A stretch of 64,000 bases of DNA from Chryseobacterium scophthalmum (lineage in GTDB: Bacteria; Bacteroidota; Bacteroidia; Flavobacteriales; Weeksellaceae): the NCBI RefSeq assembly GCF_900143185.1, contig NZ_FSRQ01000001.1:992001-1056000 (forward strand), written 5' to 3'. The position numbers and the translations under genes were made by a program. The notes under the pieces were generated by a model. It had not been told where the DNA came from. It ran no database searches and saw nothing but the letters and a program-made list of their open reading frames with translations. Below, in pieces: positions 25,916-34,229 of this stretch (position 1 is its first letter; every line of letters begins with the position of its first letter).

Positions 25916-26557
25916 ATGAAAAATAAAAATTTATTCTTTATATTTTTAGGCTTACTTCCTGCGATACTATTATTTACATTTTTCTTAATCAGTAAATCTC
26001 ATGAAAATGATATTGTAATATATAATCCTTATTCCAAAGAGATGATTGTTAAAATAGATGATGAGCAACATATAATTAAACCTAAAGAAGAATTTAACGT
26101 AAGTCTTGAGTTTGGAAAACATAAGGTTTATTCATACTGTGATAAAGTTTTGGTAAATGCAAATATTCAAGTTGATAATAATATTCTTGAAAAAGGAGGT
26201 TTTTTAAATTTGTCAAATCAGCCTGTTTATCTTTGGACAACTATTTATAGTAACCCTACAGATCAGGAAATTGTTAAAGAATTATTTCAGGATGATTCAA
26301 TTGAAATAGATAATCCGTATGAAAACCTACAAATTGATACAATACTTGTTGATTCATATAAAATAGTTGGTCCTATAAAAAGATTTTCACCAAAAGATTT
26401 ACTAATTGAGAAGCAGTGGTATTATTCGATAACGAAACCATTTCAGGGTGAAATTAAAAATAGAGATAGGCAAAGCATAAACGTTAAAGAAAACATTTCC
26501 AAATTATTTTCTGAAGAAGATTTGGTAAATTATTGGATAGAACTAGTAAATGAATAA
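25916..26557 (+). CDS. Membrane-anchored protein, unknown function
   Basis: A 213-residue protein with a single N-terminal membrane segment or uncleaved signal (about 5-25, LFFIFLGLLPAILLFTFFLI). The rest is a soluble, strand-rich domain (IVIYNPYSKEMIVKIDDEQHI) that may be periplasmic. No family was recognised. It stands alone between ssb and a convergent acyl-CoA dehydrogenase-like gene. Confidence 0.6.
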   Translation: MKNKNLFFIFLGLLPAILLFTFFLISKSHENDIVIYNPYSKEMIVKIDDEQHIIKPKEEFNVSLEFGKHKVYSYCDKVLVNANIQVDNNILEKGGFLNLSNQPVYLWTTIYSNPTDQEIVKELFQDDSIEIDNPYENLQIDTILVDSYKIVGPIKRFSPKDLLIEKQWYYSITKPFQGEIKNRDRQSINVKENISKLFSEEDLVNYWIELVNE

Positions 26558-26612
26558 AATAGCTTCAAAAATATTTTAATGTTCTTCCACCTTCAAATTA
26601 TATTCTTGCATT

Positions 26613-27629
26613 CTAATTCTTAAACTCTCTCCTAAAATTAGAATGCTGCGTCGCCGTAAAATAATCACAGAAAACTTGATAAACTGTAGAATCGGTATGA
26701 CTCGCTTTAATTCCTAACTGAATGTAGATCTGCAAAATCTGTTGTGATAAACTTTCAACCAAATCTGAAGAATAATCGTGAATTTCTGATTGTTTTTCCT
26801 GAGTTATCGTTTCAGACATGTTTAATAATCCTTCAATTTCATTGGCAAATTCAATCACTTTTACCATCGCATCTTCTATTTTTTTATCGAAAAACTTTAA
26901 ATCAAGATGAGGGCGGATTTTAATCGCTTCTTCTGAAAAATGAGAAGCCATTCCAAGATAATTAACCAACAATGTCAAATCTGCAAAAATCCTAAACGGA
27001 ATTTTATCTAAAGCATCATCCGTAAAAAACTCATCATAAATAAAACTGTAATCTTCAGAAACTTTTACATTATCAACTTTAAAAGAATAAGTTCCGGTTG
27101 CTTTCATTCCCATCGATTTCCAGTTCGGAATTATTTCAACCAGATTTTTAGAAATAACAAAAGATCTGATGAGTTCATTTCCTGATTCATCAAGCAAAGG
27201 ATTTCCGTTTTCGGTTAGTTTTGCGTTTAAGGTAAAATGACTTAAATGGGGAGCGCCCGTTGCAAAATGCCAAAGTCCGTTAATCAAAAAAGTTCCGTCG
27301 GTTTGTTTTTCAGCTGTTCCGCCAATCATTCCGCTTCCGCCAAAACAGGTTTTTGAATTGGAAAAAAGCTCTTTAGCTATATTGGGGTTTAAATTTCTTG
27401 AGAAAAAATTAGCACCCGAACATAAGGTTAACATCCAGCCTAAACTCCCGTCTATTTTTGACCAATCAAAAAGTAGTTGCAAGCCTTCCTTTAATCGTAA
27501 TCCCAATCCGCCATACCTTTTCGGGACCCAAATCTGAAGCAATCTTTCATGATGGATCTGAGCCATGATTGACTGTGGGACTTCAGAAGCTCCATGCATT
27601 TTTTCTCTTATTTCTTTAGGTGTAAACAT
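26613..27629 (-). CDS. Acyl-CoA dehydrogenase-family flavoprotein
   Basis: A 338-residue protein of the acyl-CoA dehydrogenase fold. It has the N-terminal helical region (WVPKRYGGLGLRLKEGLQL), the middle beta domain (LINGLWHFATGAPHLSHFTL) and the C-terminal helical bundle with the SHTDSTVYQVFCDYF pattern typical of two-component flavin monooxygenases rather than true acyl-CoA dehydrogenases. The catalytic Glu of classical dehydrogenases is not evident. Its length is short for the family (usually 380-400 aa). A single gene with no operon partner; likely a flavin oxidoreductase of unknown substrate. Confidence 0.78.
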   Translation of the reverse strand: MFTPKEIREKMHGASEVPQSIMAQIHHERLLQIWVPKRYGGLGLRLKEGLQLLFDWSKIDGSLGWMLTLCSGANFFSRNLNPNIAKELFSNSKTCFGGSGMIGGTAEKQTDGTFLINGLWHFATGAPHLSHFTLNAKLTENGNPLLDESGNELIRSFVISKNLVEIIPNWKSMGMKATGTYSFKVDNVKVSEDYSFIYDEFFTDDALDKIPFRIFADLTLLVNYLGMASHFSEEAIKIRPHLDLKFFDKKIEDAMVKVIEFANEIEGLLNMSETITQEKQSEIHDYSSDLVESLSQQILQIYIQLGIKASHTDSTVYQVFCDYFTATQHSNFRREFKN

Positions 27630-27705
27630 ACCTTTTATCTATCTCTGAATAATTAAACAGATTAATTTCCTTAATCTAAATGGGACTTTATAATTCTTAT
27701 TTTTT

Positions 27706-27862
27706 TTAACGCAAAGTTTTATTTCTGTGCGCTTTTATTTAAGAGGCAAAGAATAATCAATAAAATTGATTCTAAGCATATGTTTTCAAGCTTCATCAGC
27801 GACTTGTCGCCATCTTTGCTCCTTTAAAATATGTATTTTTAATATAAAACTTTGCGTTTAAT
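27706..27862. repeat. MITE-like inverted-repeat element, copy 1
   Basis: About 157 bp bounded by a 15-bp perfect terminal inverted repeat, AACGCAAAGTTTTAT at the left end and its complement ATAAAACTTTGCGTT at the right. The interior holds the segments GCGACTTGTCGCCATCTTTGC and ATTGATTCTAAG that reappear, inverted, in a second copy at 34481-34650. No coding sequence is present, so it would be non-autonomous. Confidence 0.75.
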
Positions 27863-27866
27863 TATT

Positions 27867-27900
27867 TCTCGCTGATTTAACAGATTAAGCAGATAATCTC
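27867..27900. repeat. CTCGCNGATT...GATTAAGCAGAT repeat, next to MITE copy 1
   Basis: CTCGCTGATTTAACAGATTAAGCAGAT-type sequence. The related inverted form lies at 28737-28808 (TCTCGCAGATT and AATCTGCGAGA). It appears to be a small dispersed repeat family of this genome. Confidence 0.55.
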
Positions 27901-27920
27901 GATTCGTTTGAGAATTTTAA

Positions 27921-28511
27921 TTAAACAACAACCGATTTAGTTTTAATAATTTTCCTCCATTCCAGATAACCAGAAATTGCGACAATAAATAAGAAAGCCG
28001 TCAAAACCGCATACAAATAAAGGTCTTTATGAATCAATAACGGAATTGCGATAATGTTGCTGATGTTGAGTAAAATCCAGTTTTCAATTTTTCTACGAGC
28101 CATCAACCACATTCCAGCCCATGCAAAAGCACTGACTAAAGAATCCAAAATCGGAACATCAGAATCGGTAAAATTTGTCAGGAAAAAATAGAAAATACTA
28201 AAGGTTCCAATCACAATTCCTGCGGTAATTAATTTTTCATTATTGGTCGTTTCAGAAATTGATGTTTCAGACTTTCTCTTTCCAAATTTCCAGTACAACC
28301 ATCCGTAAATGCTCATTACCAGATAGTAAAGATTAAGCGTAAACTCTGCGTAGAGTTTAGACTGAATCATCACGTAAAGCGTTAATAAAATTCCGGCAAC
28401 ACCGAAAAGATAATTATTGGAATTGTTTTTTCTTGCCAATAAAACCTGAAATACTGAAAAGAAAACCCCAAACCATTCTGGTAAGGTGATCTGTTGTAAA
28501 ATGTCCTGCAT
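27921..28511 (-). CDS. pnuT: PnuC-family thiamine/vitamin transporter
   Basis: A 196-residue integral membrane protein of the PnuC family with about seven membrane segments (for example YLFGVAGILLTLYVMIQ and WAGMWLMARRKIENWILLNI). PnuC proteins move nicotinamide riboside, and the PnuT branch moves thiamine; the TPP riboswitch in its 5' leader decides for thiamine here. The start is ATG 28511 (MQDILQQ); an upstream in-frame TTG at 28514 is possible. It is in a single-gene unit. Confidence 0.9.
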   Translation of the reverse strand: MQDILQQITLPEWFGVFFSVFQVLLARKNNSNNYLFGVAGILLTLYVMIQSKLYAEFTLNLYYLVMSIYGWLYWKFGKRKSETSISETTNNEKLITAGIVIGTFSIFYFFLTNFTDSDVPILDSLVSAFAWAGMWLMARRKIENWILLNISNIIAIPLLIHKDLYLYAVLTAFLFIVAISGYLEWRKIIKTKSVVV

Positions 28512-28555
28512 CAAATTAACTTGTATAAATTAAATGATGAGATGATAAATCAAAA

Positions 28556-28636
28556 AATCCCTACGCTGGAATTACCCAGATCAGGTGTGGAAAATTTTCC
28601 CGGGTATCATCTCAGCCGCAATTAGCAGCACCCCAT
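28556..28636 (-). promoter_or_regulatory. TPP riboswitch (THI element) in the pnuT leader
   Basis: On the minus strand the conserved core is complete: GGGGTGC start, GGCTGAGATGATACCC, then ACCTGATCTGGGTAAT and CCAGCGTAGGGA. TPP binding would lower pnuT expression when thiamine is plentiful. It ends about 45 nt before the pnuT start, so control of translation or of an intervening hairpin is possible. Confidence 0.95.
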
Positions 28637-28736
28637 TGATGGCGCAAAATTGATGTTTTTAAATGACATTAAAAAATATTTGGTCTTTTTTATTGCAAAA
28701 AGAAGCAAAAGGAACAATTGAGATTAGAAATAATTT

Positions 28737-28808
28737 TCTCGCAGATTGAGTTAATTAAGCAGATTATTTTAAGCTTTTATATCTGCAAAATTTGTTTAAT
28801 CTGCGAGA
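28737..28808. repeat. 72-bp palindromic repeat with 11-bp termini
   Basis: TCTCGCAGATT (28737-28747) and AATCTGCGAGA (28798-28808) are perfectly complementary. The interior holds ATTAAGCAGATTA, as in the repeat at 27867-27900. Confidence 0.6.
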
Positions 28809-28959
28809 GTTAATAGTTTGTCGTGCTGCAAACATCTCTCTACATCATATTTTAGATTCCTGCGGAATGACAAACAAACTACCTAGATTTAATAATGATT
28901 TCATTCATACCCGTTTACAAACGGATATTTCGTACCTTTAAATTTCAAATAAATTTATT

Positions 28960-29556
28960 GTGAAAAAAACTTTCAAAAGAACGCTCAGAGTTTCAAAATA
29001 TGTCATTTATAAAGAAACACTTGTTGATTATAAAGAACATTTTTGGTCTTTTCTGGGTGCGTTTTTCGGAATTGGATTGATCGCTCTACTGCAGTCTCAA
29101 TATCTATTCAAACAAGAGAATATTTTTTTAATCGGTTCATTCGGAGCCTCTTGTGTATTAATTTACGGAGCCATTCAAAGTCCACTCGCTCAGCCTAGAA
29201 ATCTTGTTGGCGGACATGTAATTTCAGCATTAATCGGAGTTACCGTTTTTAAAATTGTTCCTGATATTATTTGGCTTTCTGCACCACTCGCTGTTGCTTT
29301 TTCAATTGTTGCCATGCAATATACAAAAACGCTTCATCCACCCGGTGGAGCAACGGCGTTAATTGCAGTAAGCTCAACGGGTAAAATTCCTGAACTGGGA
29401 TATTGGTATGTACTTTCTCCGGTTCTTTCGGGTTGCTTAATTTTACTTTTGGTGGCTTTGGTTTTTAATAATATGACTAAACACAGAAGTTATCCCAACA
29501 GTACAAAATGGAAGCGACTTTTACATAAAAGACACAAACACAATTTGAAAAATTAA
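28960..29556 (+). CDS. HPP family membrane protein
   Basis: A 198-residue protein of the HPP family. The name motif is visible as KTLHPPGGATALIAV (about residues 125-140). Five or so membrane segments surround it (FWSFLGAFFGIGLIALL, FLIGSFGASCVLIYGAIQ, LAVAFSIVAMQ, YVLSPVLSGCLILLLVALV), and Arg/Lys-rich ends lie inside. Some family members are nitrite transporters; the exact cargo here is unknown. The start codon is GTG. It is followed 6 nt later by a zinc-ribbon protein gene, so they form an operon. Confidence 0.85.
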   Translation: MKKTFKRTLRVSKYVIYKETLVDYKEHFWSFLGAFFGIGLIALLQSQYLFKQENIFLIGSFGASCVLIYGAIQSPLAQPRNLVGGHVISALIGVTVFKIVPDIIWLSAPLAVAFSIVAMQYTKTLHPPGGATALIAVSSTGKIPELGYWYVLSPVLSGCLILLLVALVFNNMTKHRSYPNSTKWKRLLHKRHKHNLKN

Positions 29557-29562
29557 AAAAAT

Positions 29563-29901
29563 ATGGAATGTATAGAATGCGGCGAAAAAATCATTGGAAG
29601 ATCTGATAAAAAATTCTGTAATGATGCCTGTAGAAATGCTTACAACAATAAGCAAAATAAAGATTCGAGCAACCTGATGCGGAATGTAAACAATAAACTC
29701 CGTAAAAACTACCGCATTCTGAATGAAATAAATATCGACGGAAAAACCAAAATTCCAAAATCTAAACTCGATGGCTTAGGTTTTGATTTTAATTATTTCA
29801 CCAATATAAAAGTGTATAAAAACGGTTCGGAATACAAGTTTATTTACGATCACGGCTATAAAATTCTTGAAGAAGATTACGTTCTCATTGTAAAAAATTA
29901 A
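29563..29901 (+). CDS. Zinc-ribbon DNA-binding-like protein (DUF2116-type N-terminus)
   Basis: A 112-residue protein with a short N-terminal zinc ribbon, CIECGEKI...KKFCNDACRNAYNN (ligands CxxC and CxxxC, residues 3-27). The remainder (STYR-like, then IPKSKLDGLGFDFNYFTNI) resembles the conserved tail found with this ribbon in Bacteroidota. Cytoplasmic, likely nucleic-acid or protein binding; function unknown. It lies between the HPP and epimerase genes with gaps of 6 and 13 nt, so all three are probably co-transcribed. Confidence 0.7.
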   Translation: MECIECGEKIIGRSDKKFCNDACRNAYNNKQNKDSSNLMRNVNNKLRKNYRILNEINIDGKTKIPKSKLDGLGFDFNYFTNIKVYKNGSEYKFIYDHGYKILEEDYVLIVKN

Positions 29902-29914
29902 TGTAAACACTGTA

Positions 29915-30820
29915 ATGAAAGAAATTGTATTAATCACCGGTGCAAGCGGAGCCATTGCAAGAGTGCTTTCAAAAAAACTGGAAAACCAATATTCCATACG
30001 GTTTTTAACCCGCAAGAAAGAAGCTGAAAACGAATTTGAATGGGATCTTGAAAACCAGATTGTTGACGAAAATGCTTTTGAAAACGTAAGCCATATCATT
30101 CATCTTGCAGGAGCCAATATTTCTGAAAAACGCTGGACAGAAGACCGAAAAAAAGAATTGATTTCGAGTCGTGTAGATTCTGCAAAATTGATTTTAAATA
30201 CACTTAAAAAGAAAAATTTAAAGCTAAAATCTTTTATTTCAGCTTCTGGAATTAATTTTTACGGAACAAAAACTACAGATAAAATTTTCACTGAAAACGA
30301 TGCTCCCGGAAATGACTTTCTAAGTGAAGTTGTCATAGTTTGGGAAAAAGCTGCTGATGAATTTAAAGAGCAAAATATCGCAGAACGAGTGGTAAAAATA
30401 AGAACAGCTGTTGTTCTTTCTAAAAATGAAGGCGCTTTGGCAAAAATGATGACTCCGATACAATTCGGAATTGGATCGCCACTTGGAAGCGGAAAACAAT
30501 ATATGCCGTGGATCCATATTGATGATATTTGCAGGATGTATGAGTTTGCTTTAAAAAATCTTGAAATTGAAGGTTCTTACAATGTTTCAGCGCCACAACA
30601 TACAACAAATGAAAATTTGACGAAATTAATTGCGAATGTTTTAAACAAGCCTTTGTTCATGCCGAATGTTCCATCATTTATTTTGAAATTGATATTTGGT
30701 GAATTGGCAGACGCTTTGCTGGAAGGTTTTAGAGCTTCATCAGAGAAAATAGAGAAGGCAGGTTTTGAATTTCAATTTCCTGATTTGAAAATGGCTTTGG
30801 AAGATTTGCTGAAGAAGTAA
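29915..30820 (+). CDS. TIGR01777-type NAD-dependent epimerase/dehydratase (YfcH-like)
   Basis: A 301-residue short-chain dehydrogenase/reductase of the atypical SDR39U1 (YfcH) branch. The N-terminal cofactor loop is TGASGAIARVLSKKL, and the family segments HLAGANISEKRWT, SGINFYGTK and GSGKQYMPWIHIDDICRMYEFA are all present. Its C-terminal part matches the DUF1731 region of YfcH. Cytoplasmic; the substrate is not known. Third gene of the HPP operon. Confidence 0.88.
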   Translation: MKEIVLITGASGAIARVLSKKLENQYSIRFLTRKKEAENEFEWDLENQIVDENAFENVSHIIHLAGANISEKRWTEDRKKELISSRVDSAKLILNTLKKKNLKLKSFISASGINFYGTKTTDKIFTENDAPGNDFLSEVVIVWEKAADEFKEQNIAERVVKIRTAVVLSKNEGALAKMMTPIQFGIGSPLGSGKQYMPWIHIDDICRMYEFALKNLEIEGSYNVSAPQHTTNENLTKLIANVLNKPLFMPNVPSFILKLIFGELADALLEGFRASSEKIEKAGFEFQFPDLKMALEDLLKK

Positions 30821-30851
30821 ATGATTTTCAATATTAATTGGTATAAATTAC

Positions 30852-30930
30852 TTGTCATTCTGAATGAAACGAAGTGGAATGAAGAATCTTTTTAAAGGTT
30901 AATAGATTCCTCCTTCGTCGGAATGACAAA
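30852..30930. repeat. Inverted repeat TTGTCATTC...GAATGACAA
   Basis: TTGTCATTC (30852-30860) and GAATGACAA (30921-30929) bound a 78-bp imperfect palindrome containing GAAACGAAGTGGAATGAAGAATC and GATTCCTCCTTCGTCG. Related half-elements are at 28853-28875 and 39477-39501. Confidence 0.6.
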
Positions 30931-30999
30931 TTAATAAAAAGACAAAACTTTGACAATTGAAAGAATTAATTTAATAAATAAAAAGACATACAATATAGA

Positions 31000-31581
31000 A
31001 TGCAAGAGACGAATGTAAGTATCGAGAAAACAGAGATTTTATCTGATAACTGGTACACTTTAAAAAAAGTAACCTTCAATATAAAAAAAGAAAATGGACA
31101 CACCGAAACCCAAAGCCGGGAAGCTTATGACAGAGGAAACGGGGCCGTTATATTACTGTACAACACGCATACTAAAAATGTAATTTTAACGAGACAGTTC
31201 CGCCTTCCGACGTACATCAACGGAAATCCGGACGGAATGTTGATTGAAGCTTGTGCTGGACTTTTAGACAACGATAATCCCGAAGACTGCATTAAAAGAG
31301 AAACTGAAGAAGAGACCGGTTATAAAATTTCGAAAGTCGAAAAAATATTCGAAGCTTATATGTCGCCTGGATCTGTTACCGAAATTCTGCATTTTTTTAT
31401 CGCCGAATATTCTGATGATATGAAAATAAACGAAGGTGGCGGATTGGAAGAAGAAGGTGAAAACATCGAAGTTTTACAGCTTCAGTTTGATGAAACCCTT
31501 TCTATGATTGATAATGGTGAAATAAAAGATGCCAAAACCATTATACTTTTGCAACATCTTCGTCTTAAAAATATTCTTTAA
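31000..31581 (+). CDS. nudK: GDP-mannose pyrophosphatase NudK
   Basis: A 193-residue Nudix hydrolase that resembles E. coli NudK over its length. It shows the substrate-site VILTRQFRLPTYINGNPDG, the Nudix-box end KRETEEETGY, and the NudK hallmarks EAYMSPGSVTEILHFFIAEY and GGGLEEEGE. It would cleave GDP-mannose and similar nucleotide sugars. Single gene, cytoplasmic. The glutamates that bind magnesium are all in place. Confidence 0.88.
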   Translation: MQETNVSIEKTEILSDNWYTLKKVTFNIKKENGHTETQSREAYDRGNGAVILLYNTHTKNVILTRQFRLPTYINGNPDGMLIEACAGLLDNDNPEDCIKRETEEETGYKISKVEKIFEAYMSPGSVTEILHFFIAEYSDDMKINEGGGLEEEGENIEVLQLQFDETLSMIDNGEIKDAKTIILLQHLRLKNIL

Positions 31582-31609
31582 ATATTTAAATCCAAAAATC
31601 TAAAGTATT

Positions 31610-32182
31610 ATGAAATTTATATTCACAATTGGTCTTTCAATATTGCTTTCTTCTAATTTTTTTGCCCAGAAAAATGAAAAAATGAGCACGAAAGATGCTG
31701 CCATCGTTGACCATTTTAAAACCGATTATAAAAAGAAAAATTATAAAAAATTTGTAGGTAAAATTCTTGTAAAAGATAATCTGATACAGTTTGATGATAA
31801 GACAGTTTATTATGACAAATCCGATAAAATAACTGCTACAATTCTGAAAGAAGGTCTGATCTATCCGCAGCTTTTAACCGATTATCAAATGCAGAAATTC
31901 CTGGATGAGTCGACCGATAAAACCCAGAAAAGGTTTTTAAAACTTCAGAAAGATCCAAAAGCTTCTTTTGATGTGAATAATATCAAGCTGAGCAACACTT
32001 CTGAACTGACTTTTTTTAATTCAAACATAAAAACAAAGAGATTTAAAGTTTCACTAAAAGACATTCGATTAAACACAACCTCAACCTATCTTTTTGAATT
32101 GATGAATGATAAAGCTACAAAAGACATTTCTTTGGAAGAATTTATTAAAGGGGCAAAACTGACGTATATTGATACTGAATAG
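31610..32182 (+). CDS. Secreted protein, unknown function
   Basis: A 190-residue exported protein with a signal peptide (1-20, IGLSILLSSNFFAQ). The mature part is Lys/Asp-rich and probably alternates helices and strands (KILVKDNLIQFDDKTVYY). No recognisable family. It starts 28 nt after nudK, with a second secreted gene 20 nt downstream, so the three may share a transcript. Confidence 0.6.
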   Translation: MKFIFTIGLSILLSSNFFAQKNEKMSTKDAAIVDHFKTDYKKKNYKKFVGKILVKDNLIQFDDKTVYYDKSDKITATILKEGLIYPQLLTDYQMQKFLDESTDKTQKRFLKLQKDPKASFDVNNIKLSNTSELTFFNSNIKTKRFKVSLKDIRLNTTSTYLFELMNDKATKDISLEEFIKGAKLTYIDTE

Positions 32183-32202
32183 ATCAAATAAATTGTAAAA
32201 AA

Positions 32203-32796
32203 ATGAAACAAAAATTTATTTTAATCATTTTAATTTCAAGTTTTAATTTATTTTCAAGTCAAGAAAAGTTCGATTATTTCGATATCCCTTTAGAAATGAA
32301 GAGCAGAGAAAGTTATGGAAATGTAAAATGCGACAGTTTATATTACACAAAAGATATTGATGGCGAATCAATTGATCAAGCTATAGAAATTTTAACGAAA
32401 ACAAATAAGTTTGAAAAAGATTATGGTAAAAAGAATTATTTTTCGATTTCTAAATCTGAGCGGGAATATCTTATTTCAGAATTGAATAAGTTAAAAACTT
32501 TTTTGTGGAATGATCATTTATTTCCAAATTCAAAAGCTTTATATTTTAAAGATCTGATCATCGATCATGGTTTGATACAAAATTTCCCAACCAAAGAAGA
32601 ACAATTGATGTGTTCTATTGTTTATAGTTTTTCAAAGCCGATCTATTTTAGAAATAATAAATATGCATTAATTTTTTATGCTGAAACTTATGAAGATCAT
32701 CAGTCGATAAACTTCAATATTTATGATGTAAATTCAGTTAGAATTCCTACAGAGGAACTCGCATCGATTTATCACACGAATCGTAATTTGAAATAA
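32203..32796 (+). CDS. Secreted protein, unknown function
   Basis: A 197-residue exported protein with a signal peptide (1-19, ILIILISSFNLFSSQ). The mature domain carries the segments SKSEREYLISELNKLKTFLW and KPIYFRNNKYALIFYAETY, which suggest a mixed alpha/beta fold, but no family is recognised. It follows the preceding secreted gene closely. Confidence 0.6.
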   Translation: MKQKFILIILISSFNLFSSQEKFDYFDIPLEMKSRESYGNVKCDSLYYTKDIDGESIDQAIEILTKTNKFEKDYGKKNYFSISKSEREYLISELNKLKTFLWNDHLFPNSKALYFKDLIIDHGLIQNFPTKEEQLMCSIVYSFSKPIYFRNNKYALIFYAETYEDHQSINFNIYDVNSVRIPTEELASIYHTNRNLK

Positions 32797-32833
32797 TTTA
32801 TTTTTAGTAAAACCAAGTTTGTAATTTAGTCCC

Positions 32834-33598
32834 ATGTTTAATCCAACAAGAAGAAACAGAAATATAGGAACCGAAAATCAAGGTTTTAGTCAGGATAATA
32901 AATTGAAAATTTCTACTCCTTACGGAACACTGAAATCTTTTTATGAAAGAATAGAAAAGTTTCAAACAGAGATTAGAATTATCAATGAACATGAATTTTT
33001 ATTTATAACTGAAGAAACCCGGGAAAACTGCTTTCATTCTTGTTCGGTGAATGATTTAGCAAAAATTATTCAGCATATACCTAAAGAAGATTATGGAGAA
33101 TTGAGATTTATTATTCTTCGCCAACCCAAAAGAAAAGAAGAAATAATTTCTCCGGTTTGGGGTAGATTAATCTATAGTTTTGAATTTGAAAACGAATATT
33201 TCCCTGCAATAGTTTTAGATTCTATTGATTTAAATAAAAAATTAATCTGGTCTAAAAAACAAACCATTGAAGACCAAAAAGAATTTACACGGTTAAAAGA
33301 AGACGGACACCTCTTCATTGAAAATAAAAGAAATTTTGTTTCTGAACTAAAATTAGAATCTTCAAGAAATACTCAACTTTACAGAACTTTATTGCATGAA
33401 TTTGGGCATTACGTACATTGTTTAGAAGTTGTGGAGAGACCTGGAAATGATGATGAAGATTATGATGCAAAAGAAATCAGAGATAATCATTATATGAGTC
33501 TTCCAAAAGTCGAAAAAGAAAAGTTTGCCAATCAATATGCAGATCGCTTGAAAAAGAGATTGACTGATGATAAAATAATTCCTTTTGAAAATATTTGA
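32834..33598 (+). CDS. Possible zinc metallopeptidase-like protein
   Basis: A 254-residue cytoplasmic protein with a HEFGH motif at residues 188-192 (LLHEFGHYVHCLEVV), matching the HExxH zinc site of metallopeptidases; EIRDNHYMSLPKVEKEKFANQYADRL follows and could supply the third ligand (Glu). No signal peptide is visible. The family is not one I recognise, and the N-terminal 150 residues are unlike known peptidases. It ends directly at the stop of the convergent Lrp/AsnC gene. Confidence 0.6.
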   Translation: MFNPTRRNRNIGTENQGFSQDNKLKISTPYGTLKSFYERIEKFQTEIRIINEHEFLFITEETRENCFHSCSVNDLAKIIQHIPKEDYGELRFIILRQPKRKEEIISPVWGRLIYSFEFENEYFPAIVLDSIDLNKKLIWSKKQTIEDQKEFTRLKEDGHLFIENKRNFVSELKLESSRNTQLYRTLLHEFGHYVHCLEVVERPGNDDEDYDAKEIRDNHYMSLPKVEKEKFANQYADRLKKRLTDDKIIPFENI

Positions 33599-34060
33599 TT
33601 AAATACTCACCCCATAAATATTCTTCACTTCCGCCATCACAAAAGTACTGTGTGTACTTCCGATAGAATCTACGCTTCCTAGTTTATTAAACACAAAATC
33701 CTGATAATGTTTCATATCTCTTACCTGAACCTTCAGTAAGAAATCAAAATCGCCTGAAATATTATAACATTCTGCCACTTCATCGATCTGCAGAATATCT
33801 TCCACAAATTGGTTTCCTACAGAACGATCATGAATTTTGAGTTTAATTTGGCAAAAAACAGTAAATCCACGATTGAGTTTTTCAGCTTCCAAAACAGCTG
33901 CATAATGTTTAATATACCCTTCCTGTTCCAGTCTTTTCATCCGTTCAAAAACAGGTGATGCTGAAAGATTTACTTCTTTAGCTAACTCTTTTACGGTCAG
34001 TTTTGCATTTTTTTGGAGGATTCTTAATAGTTGTAAATCCTTTTCGTCGAGTCTTTCCAC
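33599..34060 (-). CDS. Lrp/AsnC family transcriptional regulator
   Basis: A 153-residue regulator. The N-terminal winged helix-turn-helix is DEKDLQLLRILQKNAKLTVKELA...LSASPVFERMKRL (residues 4-45), and the C-terminal RAM domain binds amino acids (VAECYNISGDFDFLLKVQV). Start codon GTG at 34060. It is divergent from the B12-riboswitch/metE unit, so control of methionine synthesis by it is plausible but unproven. A TAAATTTG element lies upstream. Confidence 0.9.
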   Translation of the reverse strand: MERLDEKDLQLLRILQKNAKLTVKELAKEVNLSASPVFERMKRLEQEGYIKHYAAVLEAEKLNRGFTVFCQIKLKIHDRSVGNQFVEDILQIDEVAECYNISGDFDFLLKVQVRDMKHYQDFVFNKLGSVDSIGSTHSTFVMAEVKNIYGVSI

Positions 34061-34092
34061 AGAATAATATTCTTTTTTTTGATTATAATTTT

Positions 34093-34100
34093 CAAATTTA
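34093..34100 (-). promoter_or_regulatory. Candidate -7 element (TAAATTTG) for the Lrp/AsnC gene
   Basis: On the minus strand TAAATTTG matches TAnnTTTG and lies about 33 nt before the GTG start. No clear -33 element. Confidence 0.4.
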
Positions 34101-34229
34101 AAGAATAAATATCTTTTATAATTAAAATAAAAAGAACAATATCCTTTATTTTTAAATTAAAACCAATCAATTCACTTTAACCCTATCTTTACCAAAGAAA
34201 TTGTTCTTTCACATACTTCATCAAACGGA

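Larger units (their letters stand above)
28515..28959. other. Intergenic gap (445 nt) with riboswitch and repeats
   Basis: Holds the TPP riboswitch (28556-28636), the 72-bp palindromic repeat (28737-28808), and an inverted AGTTTGTC...GACAAACAAACT element at about 28815-28880 that ends in GATTCCTGCGGAATGACAAA, a motif also found at 30852-30930 and 39477-39501. No coding signal. Confidence 0.6.

Noticed and set aside
32804..32992. Minus-strand frame over the start of the metallopeptidase-like gene
   Set aside because: Overlaps a better supported gene on the plus strand and has no recognisable features.
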